Source: Azospirillum brasilense
GTDB lineage: Bacteria; Pseudomonadota; Alphaproteobacteria; Azospirillales; Azospirillaceae
Direction of reading: 5' to 3'
DNA: 64,000 bases
Assembly (NCBI RefSeq): GCF_007827815.1
Contig: NZ_VITH01000003.1
Span: forward strand, 186,001 to 250,000
The notes under the pieces were generated by a model that was given only the letters and a program-made list of their open reading frames with translations, did not search any database and was not told the origin of the DNA. This document shows, piece after piece, positions 7,951-14,759 of this stretch. How positions within the stretch are numbered: position 1 is the stretch's first letter; every line of letters begins with the position of its first letter. The translations under genes and the position numbers were made by a program.

Positions 7951-8688
7951 ATGGATATGAGCAACCGCGTCCTTCTGGGCATGCTGACCCCCTCCTCCAA
8001 CACGGTGCTGGAGCCCGTCACCTCCGCGATGCTGAGCGGCCTGCCGGAGGTGACCGCCCATTTCGGGCGCTTCACGGTGAAGGAAATCTCGCTGCGCGCC
8101 GCCGCGCTCGACCAGTTCACCGACGCGCCCTTCCTGGACGCCGCCCGGCTGCTGGCCGACGCCCGGCTGAACGTGATCGGCTGGAACGGCACCTCGGCCG
8201 GCTGGCTGGGCTTCGCGGCGGACGAGAGGCTCTGCGCTTCCATCGAAGCGGAGACGGGAATTCCCGCCTGCACCTCCATGCTCGCGCTCAACGAGATCCT
8301 GGAGACGACCGGGCGCAAGCGCTTCGCCATCGTCAGCCCCTATCTGGACGAGATCCAGGACAGGATGGTCGCCAACTACAACGCCGCCGGCTTCGAGGTG
8401 GTGGCGGAGCGGCACCTGAACGACCGCGGCAACTTCTCCTTCTCCAAGGTCACCGAGGAGACCATCGAGCGGATGTGCATGGAAGTCGCAGAGTCCAAGC
8501 CGGAGGCCATCGCCATCATCTGCACCAACATGCGCGGCGCCCCGGTGGCCGAGCGCATGGAGAAGGCGCTGGGCATCCCCGTCTACGACACGGTGTCCAC
8601 GGTGGTGTGGAAGGCGCTGCGCATGACCGGCGTTGACACCCGCCGCGTCGAGGGCTGGGGCAGCCTGTTCCGCGAGTTGCACGGCTGA
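7951..8688 (+). CDS. Asp/Glu racemase superfamily enzyme, arylmalonate decarboxylase/maleate isomerase-like
   Basis: A 245-residue protein of the Asp/Glu/hydantoin racemase superfamily (two alpha/beta lobes). N-terminal LTPSSNTVLEP is typical of the maleate isomerase/arylmalonate decarboxylase branch. Members that racemise use one Cys per lobe. Here the first-lobe site reads WNGTSAG (residues 78-84) with Thr-Ser and no Cys, and the second lobe has Cys191 (IICTNMRG). That single-Cys plus Gly-Thr-Ser arrangement is the one described for arylmalonate decarboxylase (GTS 74-76, C188). It lies between an amidohydrolase and a hydantoinase, so it may decarboxylate or isomerise a pathway intermediate rather than act as a racemase. 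The neighbours support a role in N-heterocycle or ureide catabolism. Confidence 0.8.
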   Translation: MDMSNRVLLGMLTPSSNTVLEPVTSAMLSGLPEVTAHFGRFTVKEISLRAAALDQFTDAPFLDAARLLADARLNVIGWNGTSAGWLGFAADERLCASIEAETGIPACTSMLALNEILETTGRKRFAIVSPYLDEIQDRMVANYNAAGFEVVAERHLNDRGNFSFSKVTEETIERMCMEVAESKPEAIAIICTNMRGAPVAERMEKALGIPVYDTVSTVVWKALRMTGVDTRRVEGWGSLFRELHG

Positions 8689-8700
8689 GGGGAGTATTGC

Positions 8701-8800
8701 CCCCACCCCGGCCCTCCCCCGCTTCGCGGGAGAGGGTGCCTTCTGCGAAGCGGCGGCAGTTCCCTCCCCTGCGACAGCGGGGGAGGGTTAGGGAGGGGGC
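8701..8800. repeat. Pair of GC-rich inverted repeats (second REP-like type)
   Basis: Two adjacent hairpins lie between the racemase-like gene and the hydantoinase gene. The first is CCCTC-CCCCGC/GCGGGAGAGGG (8712-8736) and the second CCCTCCCC/GGGGGAGGG (8762-8787), then TTAGGGAGGGGGC. The lead-in CCCACCCCGGCCCTC also occurs at 11740-11754, suggesting a dispersed intergenic element. Confidence 0.6.
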
Positions 8801-8845
8801 CGGTACGTCACGCGGGGCAAGAACGTCACGATGGGAGAAACGACG

Positions 8846-10282
8846 ATGAACTTCGATCTGGTCATCCGCAACGGCACGGTCGCCACCGCGTCGGACGTGT
8901 TCAAGGCCGACGTCGGCGTGCGCGACGGGCGGATCGCCGCGCTGGGCGAGGGGCTGGCCGCCGGGCGGGAGGAGATTGACGCCGCCGGCCTGCTCGTCCT
9001 GCCGGGCGGGGTGGACGGGCACGTCCATTTCGACCAGCCGACCGGCGATGGCTCTGTCATGGCCGACGATTTCCTGACCGGCACCCGCTCCGCGGCCTTC
9101 GGCGGCACTACGACCGTGCTGCCCTTCGCCTGCCAGGAGAAGGGCAAGACGCTGCGCGCCGCGGTGGACGACTATCACCGCCGGGCCGCCGGAAAGCCGC
9201 TGATCGACTACGCCTTCCACGTCATCGTCACCGACCCCACCGAGCAGGTGCTGGGCCAGGAGCTGCCGGCGCTGATCCGCGAGGGCTACACGTCCTTCAA
9301 GATCTACATGACCTACGACGCGCTGAAGCTGAACGACCGCCAGATCCTGGAGGTGCTGGACATCGCCCGCGCCGAGGGCGCCATGGTCATGATGCACGCG
9401 GAGAACGCCGACTGCATCGCCTGGCTGACCGAGAAGCTGGAGCGCGCCGGCCAAACCGCCCCCTATTTCCACGGCGTCTCCCGCCCCCGCGTGGCGGAGC
9501 GCGAGGCCACCCACCGCGCCATCTCCCTGGCGGAGCTGGTGGACGTGCCGATCCTGATCGTCCACGTCTCCGGCGCCGACGCGGTGGAGCAGATCCGCTG
9601 GGCGCAGGGGCGCGGCCTGCGCATCTACGCCGAGACCTGCCCGCAGTACCTGTTCCTGACCGCCGACGACCTGGGCGGTGAGGGGTTCGAGGGCGCCAAG
9701 TGCATCTGCTCGCCGCCGCCGCGCGACGCTGCGAACCAAAAGGTGATCTGGGATGGGCTGACCGGCGGCGCCTTCCAGGTCTTCTCCTCCGACCATGCGC
9801 CCTTCCGCTTCGACGGGCCGGGCGGCAAGAAGGTCCATGGCGAACAGGCGCCCTTCCGCTGCGTCCCCAACGGCATCCCCGGCGTGGAAACGCGCCTGCC
9901 GCTGCTGTTCTCCGAGGGCGTGATGAAGGGCCGGATGGAGCTGACCAAGTTCGTCGAGCTGACCGCCGCCAACCCCGCCCGCATGTACGGCCTGCACCCG
10001 CGCAAGGGCACCATCGCCGTTGGGGCGGACGCCGACATCGCCCTGTGGGACCCGTCCCGCACGGTCACCATCACCAACGGCATCCTGCACCACAATGTGG
10101 ACTACACGCCCTATGAGGGGATCGAGGTCACCGGCTGGCCGGTTGCCACGCTGTCCCGTGGCGAGGTGATCTGCCGCGACGGCGCCTTGCTGGCCGAGCC
10201 GGGCCGTGGCGCGTTCCTGCCCTGCGGCCTGCCCGCCCCGGCGCGGCCCAAGGGCTCGCCGGCCCCGGTCCTGCCGTTCTAA
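8846..10282 (+). CDS. D-hydantoinase / dihydropyrimidinase
   Basis: A 478-residue cyclic amidase that hydrolyses hydantoin or dihydropyrimidine rings to N-carbamoyl amino acids. All di-zinc ligands are visible: HVH at H59/H61 (VDGHVHFDQP), carboxylated Lys152 (YTSFKIYMTYD), MMHAEN, LIVHVSG and the final Asp in FSSDHAPF. The length equals that of the family (about 460-490). The start is placed at the second Met (8846) because GGGAGAAACGACG precedes it at good spacing; the upstream ATG at 8831 lies inside that ribosome site. It is followed after 31 bases by an amidase, a logical next step (opening of the carbamoyl or amide product). Confidence 0.93.
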   Translation: MNFDLVIRNGTVATASDVFKADVGVRDGRIAALGEGLAAGREEIDAAGLLVLPGGVDGHVHFDQPTGDGSVMADDFLTGTRSAAFGGTTTVLPFACQEKGKTLRAAVDDYHRRAAGKPLIDYAFHVIVTDPTEQVLGQELPALIREGYTSFKIYMTYDALKLNDRQILEVLDIARAEGAMVMMHAENADCIAWLTEKLERAGQTAPYFHGVSRPRVAEREATHRAISLAELVDVPILIVHVSGADAVEQIRWAQGRGLRIYAETCPQYLFLTADDLGGEGFEGAKCICSPPPRDAANQKVIWDGLTGGAFQVFSSDHAPFRFDGPGGKKVHGEQAPFRCVPNGIPGVETRLPLLFSEGVMKGRMELTKFVELTAANPARMYGLHPRKGTIAVGADADIALWDPSRTVTITNGILHHNVDYTPYEGIEVTGWPVATLSRGEVICRDGALLAEPGRGAFLPCGLPAPARPKGSPAPVLPF

Positions 10283-10313
10283 ACTCGGCCCCCCGCAACC
10301 GGAGACCCTGCCC

Positions 10314-11729
10314 GTGAGCACACCCGACCTGTTCCGCCTCAGCGCCGCCGAGATGGCGGAGGGCGTGCGCACCCGCCGCTTCCGGGCGCGCGACCTCGTG
10401 ACGGTGAGCCTGGAGCGCATCGCGGCGCTGGACGGCGGGCTGAAGTCCTTCATCACCGTGGCCCCCGACGCCGCGTTGGCCGCTGCCGAGGCGGCCGACC
10501 GGCACGTCGAGGCGGGGGCGCCGCTCGGCCCGCTGCACGGCGTGCCGGTGGGCGTGAAGGACCTGACCCTGACGGCGGGGCTGCGCACCACCTACGGCTC
10601 CACCCTCTACGCCGACCTGATCCCCGACACCGACGACCTCAGCGTCGCCCGTTTGAAGGCGGCGGGGGCCATCATCCTGGGCAAGACCAACACGCCGGAG
10701 TTCGGCTTCGGCGCGATCACCGGCAACGAGCTGTGCGGGCCGACCGCCAACCCCTACGACCTGGACAAGACCAGCGGCGGGTCGAGCGGCGGCAGCGCCG
10801 CCGCGGTGGCCGCCGGGCTGGTGCCGCTGGCCCAGGGCACCGACTTCGGCGGCTCGGTGCGCACGCCGGCCAGCTTCTGCGGGGTGGTGGGGCTACGCCC
10901 GACGCCGGGACGCATCCCCAGCCCGGGCCGCGCGCTGGCCTGGGACGGGCTGGCGACGCAGGGATTCCTCGCCCGCGACGTGGCCGACGCGGCGCTGGCG
11001 CTGGCCGCGGTCAGCGGGCCGGACCCGCGCGACCCGACCTCCCTGCCCGTTCCGGAATGGACGGTGCCGGACCTCGACGCCCTCGACCCGCGGTCACTGC
11101 GGGTGGCCTGGAGCACGGACCTCGGCTCCGCGCTGATCGACCTCGGGCTGGCCGAGCGGTTCGAGGCGGTGATGCGCGGGCTGGATGGCCGCTTCGGGGC
11201 GTTCGTGGAGGCCACGCCCGATTGCCGCGAGGCCGGCGCCGCCTTCGGCACGCTGCGCGCCGCGCACATCTTCCACACCTACGGCCGGACGCTGGAGCAG
11301 GACGGCGACCGGCTGAGCCCGTCGGTCGCCTGGAACATCGCGCGGGGCAAGGGGCTGAGCGCCGCCGACTATCTGCGGGCGGAGGCCCAGCGCAGCGCGC
11401 TCTACCGCCGCTTCGCCGCCTTCTTCCGCGACCACGACATCCTGATGACGCTGAGCGCCAGCGTGCCGCCCTTCCCCAACGCCCAGGGCGACGTGACGGA
11501 GATCAACGGCTTCCGCCTGTCGACCATCATCGACTATCTGGCGATCACCTACACGGTGTCGCTGATCGGCTTCCCCTGCCTGTCGATCCCCTGCGGCTGG
11601 ACGGCCGACGGCCTGCCCATCGGCCTGCAACTGATCGCCCGCCCCTACGAGGAGGACCGGCTGCTGCGCTGCGCGCGGTTCCTGGAGCGGGAGCTGGGGT
11701 TCCGCCATCGCTGGCCGGAAGCGCTGTAA
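10314..11729 (+). CDS. Amidase-signature family hydrolase
   Basis: A 471-residue amidase (AS family; GatA/AtzE/allophanate hydrolase relatives) with the Ser-cisSer-Lys triad readable as Lys82 (VPVGVKDLTL), Ser157 (TSGGSSGG) and Ser181 (DFGGSVRTP). The GTG start at 10314 follows CCGGAGA. It is the last gene of the operon and could release ammonia from a linear amide or ureide made by the hydantoinase. A truncated copy of the REP-like lead-in follows the stop, then the convergent SGNH gene. A second, more distant amidase lies at 23231. Confidence 0.9.
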   Translation: MSTPDLFRLSAAEMAEGVRTRRFRARDLVTVSLERIAALDGGLKSFITVAPDAALAAAEAADRHVEAGAPLGPLHGVPVGVKDLTLTAGLRTTYGSTLYADLIPDTDDLSVARLKAAGAIILGKTNTPEFGFGAITGNELCGPTANPYDLDKTSGGSSGGSAAAVAAGLVPLAQGTDFGGSVRTPASFCGVVGLRPTPGRIPSPGRALAWDGLATQGFLARDVADAALALAAVSGPDPRDPTSLPVPEWTVPDLDALDPRSLRVAWSTDLGSALIDLGLAERFEAVMRGLDGRFGAFVEATPDCREAGAAFGTLRAAHIFHTYGRTLEQDGDRLSPSVAWNIARGKGLSAADYLRAEAQRSALYRRFAAFFRDHDILMTLSASVPPFPNAQGDVTEINGFRLSTIIDYLAITYTVSLIGFPCLSIPCGWTADGLPIGLQLIARPYEEDRLLRCARFLERELGFRHRWPEAL

Positions 11730-11753
11730 AGGCCGCGGCCCCCACCCCGGCCC

Positions 11754-12581
11754 TCACGGACGCGCGGTCACCGTCCCCGCGGTCCGCAAACTGAACGCAT
11801 CGTGCAGCGAGGCCGCCAGCGTGCGGGCGACGCAGTCGTAGCCGAAGTCGTTCTGGTGGATGCCGTCCGGCCCGACCAGATCGCCCAGGGCGGCCTGCCG
11901 CGTCTCCACCCACTGGCGCATCACCGCGTAGCGGTGGAACAGGCCGACCCCCTCCTCCGCCGCGACGCGGGCGATGCGCTCCTCCATCTCCTCGTGCCGG
12001 GGCTTCGCCAGCATGGCCGGGGCGTATTGCAGGTCCATCAGCACGACGTCCAGCCCGGCCGCCTTCAGCGTCCGCACCCCGTCGCGGATCACCTGCTCCG
12101 CCGCGTCGGGATCGTCGCCGCGCAGGACGGTGTTGGCCGCCACCTGCCAGATCACCAGATCGGGCGCCTCGTCCAGCACGTCGCGCCGGAACCGCTTCAG
12201 CATGTCCGGCCCGGTCTCACCGTTGGCGCCCTTGTTGAGGACGGTCAAGGCGAGGCCGGGGTAGCGCGCGCCGAGATGCTCGGCCAGCCGCGCCGGGTAG
12301 CTGTGCTCCGGTCGGCTGGCCCCAGCGCCGGCGGTGGAGGAGGAGCCGATGGCGACGATGCGCAGCGGCCCGCCGGCGGCCAGCGCCCGCGCGCTGCGCG
12401 GCAGCGGCACGGCGAGGTCGGCGGTCTGCACCGACACGGCGCAGGCCGCTGCCTTCACCGGGCCGGGCGTGGCGGTCAGGCCGGCGAGGAAGGGGACGAG
12501 GGACAGCAGGGCGGCGGAGAGGAGGGCGGAAAGGACAGGGCCCCTCCGGCCACGGGTCCGGGGGGCGGGCGTGCCTGTCAC
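11754..12581 (-). CDS. SGNH/GDSL-type secreted hydrolase
   Basis: A 275-residue protein with a twin-Arg-containing N-terminus (TRGRRGP) and a long hydrophobic signal (LSALLSAALLSLVPFLAGL), so it is exported. SGNH blocks are intact: Ser in VAIGSSSTAGAG, Gly in NKGANGETG, Asn in WQVAANTVLRG and the Asp-His pair in GPDGIHQND. Such enzymes are esterases, acyl-hydrolases or O-acyltransferases. The GTG start overlaps the stop of the preceding SGNH gene (GTGA). With opgC at the head of the operon, the likely role is adding or removing acyl groups on periplasmic glucan or surface polysaccharide. Confidence 0.85.
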   Translation of the reverse strand: MTGTPAPRTRGRRGPVLSALLSAALLSLVPFLAGLTATPGPVKAAACAVSVQTADLAVPLPRSARALAAGGPLRIVAIGSSSTAGAGASRPEHSYPARLAEHLGARYPGLALTVLNKGANGETGPDMLKRFRRDVLDEAPDLVIWQVAANTVLRGDDPDAAEQVIRDGVRTLKAAGLDVVLMDLQYAPAMLAKPRHEEMEERIARVAAEEGVGLFHRYAVMRQWVETRQAALGDLVGPDGIHQNDFGYDCVARTLAASLHDAFSLRTAGTVTARP

Positions 12582-13339
12582 GGAGCGGGTCTCCCGGCGC
12601 GGTCGATCATGGTGGACACGGTGTCGGCCAGGATGCGGCCGAGGCAGCGGTGGACGAACTGGTAGGCCTGCAGCTTTTCCTCCTTGGAGTCAGGGGCGAA
12701 GCCGACGCGGCCCTCCTCGAACCAATGCCGCATCATCTCGAAACGGGGGAAATGGACCACGTCGCTGTTCTGCGACATCCACTCCACATAATCCAGGTAG
12801 GGCTGGAAGGTGATGAGCTGGCTGGTCTGCGGGCTGTACTGCATGTCCATCAGGATCACGTCGGCGCCGCGCCCCTGGGCCGCTGCAATGCCACGGCCCA
12901 GCGCCTCCCCGAAGCTGTCGGGCCCGATGTTCCGCATGGCGTCCGCCGTCCCCACCTGCCAGACCAGCAGGGAAGCGGAGGAGGCGGCCAGTTCCCGGTT
13001 CAGGATCGGCAGCATCTCCTGCGCGGTCGCCCCCGGCGCGTTGCGCACGGTCACGCTGACCTTGCGGTCGGGCAGCCGGGCCGCCAGCTCCTTCTCCAGC
13101 AGCATCGGATAGGCGGTGTCGGGTCGCGCGCTCGCCGAGTTGAGCACCAGGATCGGCAGCGCGCCGCCGCGCTTCAGCCGCTCCCAGGCGCGCGGCAGGG
13201 CGCCGTCGACGGAGTAGACGGACTCCGGAACGGCGCAGGGATCGTCGGGCGTCGCCGACGCCGCACGCGCGACGCCCATGCCGATGGATGCGGTCAGTCC
13301 CGCGAGGACGGCCAGGGTCCAGACGATCGCGCGTTTCAT
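12578..13339 (-). CDS. Second SGNH-like exported protein, divergent active site
   Basis: A 253-residue protein with a clear signal peptide (AIVWTLAVLAGLTASIGMG, cleavage near ARA-A). Overall layout parallels the next gene (ILVLNSASARPDTAYP, VRNAPGATAQEM, VWQVGTADAMRN, VILMDMQYSP), so the two look like paralogues. The catalytic blocks are altered: block I is NSAS rather than G-x-S, the block III Asn of WQVAANT is replaced in WQVGTADA, and the block V Asp-x-x-His is not obvious (only FVHRC). It may be inactive or have a different mechanism, perhaps a partner of the intact SGNH protein. ATG overlaps the opgC stop (ATGA) and uses an AAGGA site. Confidence 0.75.
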   Translation of the reverse strand: MKRAIVWTLAVLAGLTASIGMGVARAASATPDDPCAVPESVYSVDGALPRAWERLKRGGALPILVLNSASARPDTAYPMLLEKELAARLPDRKVSVTVRNAPGATAQEMLPILNRELAASSASLLVWQVGTADAMRNIGPDSFGEALGRGIAAAQGRGADVILMDMQYSPQTSQLITFQPYLDYVEWMSQNSDVVHFPRFEMMRHWFEEGRVGFAPDSKEEKLQAYQFVHRCLGRILADTVSTMIDRAGRPAP

Positions 13340-14532
13340 GCGCTCGGGTCCTTGGCGGAGGCTGTGGCGGCAGGGACCATCGGGGCGGCGGAGGCCAGTG
13401 GAGCGGCGGGGGCCGCGGGCGGGGCGGATGCCGGTTGGCGGGGCGGCCGTCCCACGGACTGATACCAGGTCAGCACCCGCGCGGCCGCCACCATCACGGC
13501 GATTCCGGCGAGTGTGACCGAAAATTGGGCCAAAAGCGAGGCGGACCAGTGGTTCAGAACGGTCTGGCCGGCGAAGGACAGAAAGATGCCCAGGCAGAAG
13601 ACCTGAAGCGACTGCCGCCCGCACAGAATCACCGGCGCCAGCGCCGGCCAGCGCAGCCACGCGCTGTCGAACCGCGCGATCTGCAGGACGACGTAGGCCA
13701 GCGCACAGAAATGCGCGAGCCGCAGCAGGTCGAGGTCGGTCTTGCTGATCGGGTAGAGGATCTCCGCCAGCCACATCGGCATCAGCGCCGCCATCGGCGC
13801 GATCTGCCAGGAGATCACCAGCAGCAGCGAGGCGAACAGATAGGCTCCCGCCAGCCACAGCAGCGCCGTCCGCCGCTCGGTCAGCGTCGCCGCCACCCTG
13901 GGCAGCCGCTGCATGGTCGCCCCCAGCACGAACAGGAACTGCCAGGCGAAGGGGTTGAAGAACCAGACGCCGCCGTCCGGGTAGGTCGGCAGGTTCCAGT
14001 CCAGGAGACGGGCCGCCGCGTAGAGCGCGACCGACCCGGCGAGCAGCGCCAGCGGCCAGCGCCGCAGCACCGGCAGCACCAGCGGGAGCGACAGCAGCAG
14101 CACGATGTAGAGCGGCAAGATGTCCAGGTTGGCCGGGCGGAACTTCAGCGCCAGCGCCTGGACCAGCGACACCGCAGGATCGGCGAAGAAGCCGGCGATG
14201 CCCATTTCCTCGGTGAACAGCGGGTTGTCGAAGACCCGCGCGGTGTAGGCGACCTGGGCCGTGAAGGCGAGGAACAGGAAGAGATAGGCGATGTAGAGCG
14301 TCCAGCAGCGGTCGAGCACCTTGGCCGCGGCAAACCGCCAGCCATGCCGCTCCAGTATCCGCGAATAGACCAGCGACGAGGTGTAGCCGGAGATGAACAC
14401 GAACACCTCGGTCGCGTCGCTGAGACCGAAGTTGCGCATCGTTACCCAGGCGATCTGGTTGCCCGGAATGTGGTCCACGAAGATGAACCACAGGGCCAGC
14501 CCGCGGAAAAAATCCAACCGAAGATCGCGCAT
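13336..14532 (-). CDS. opgC: OpgC-family membrane acyltransferase
   Basis: A 398-residue polytopic inner-membrane protein with about ten hydrophobic helices and an Ala/Pro-rich cytoplasmic tail. The N-terminal MRDLRLDFFRGLALWFIFVD and the HIPGNQ that follows are diagnostic of OpgC, which succinylates osmoregulated periplasmic glucans. GYTSSLVYSRILERHGWR and later conserved Trp-rich helices agree. The start at 14532 is chosen because the family begins right at MRDLRLD, though the ribosome site (GGGCGGG) is weak; an upstream in-frame start would add only low-complexity residues. It heads an overlapping operon with two exported SGNH proteins, suggesting a combined membrane/periplasm acylation system. 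Confidence 0.88.
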   Translation of the reverse strand: MRDLRLDFFRGLALWFIFVDHIPGNQIAWVTMRNFGLSDATEVFVFISGYTSSLVYSRILERHGWRFAAAKVLDRCWTLYIAYLFLFLAFTAQVAYTARVFDNPLFTEEMGIAGFFADPAVSLVQALALKFRPANLDILPLYIVLLLSLPLVLPVLRRWPLALLAGSVALYAAARLLDWNLPTYPDGGVWFFNPFAWQFLFVLGATMQRLPRVAATLTERRTALLWLAGAYLFASLLLVISWQIAPMAALMPMWLAEILYPISKTDLDLLRLAHFCALAYVVLQIARFDSAWLRWPALAPVILCGRQSLQVFCLGIFLSFAGQTVLNHWSASLLAQFSVTLAGIAVMVAAARVLTWYQSVGRPPRQPASAPPAAPAAPLASAAPMVPAATASAKDPSA

Positions 14533-14759
14533 CCCGCCCGACGCCACCGCCCGACCCCGCCCTTGTTTCGCGTGCGCGGCACCGTGGCACGGGCGGTCCG
14601 CTTTTGGCAATCGGCACAGAGGTCTGGCCGCCGTTGGTGGAACCCGGGCGCCATACCGGCGAACGCCCCATGCGCAACACCGCGTGTTGTGCTATCACCG
14701 CGCGCAACCGGTTCCGTCCCACCGCACCGGTCCGCGGCCGGTCAAGCGAAGGACCCAGA

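Noticed and set aside
12578..13339. The altered SGNH gene considered as a pseudogene
   Set aside because: The frame is complete, has a signal peptide and ribosome site, and is tightly coupled to both neighbours, so it is kept as an intact, divergent gene.
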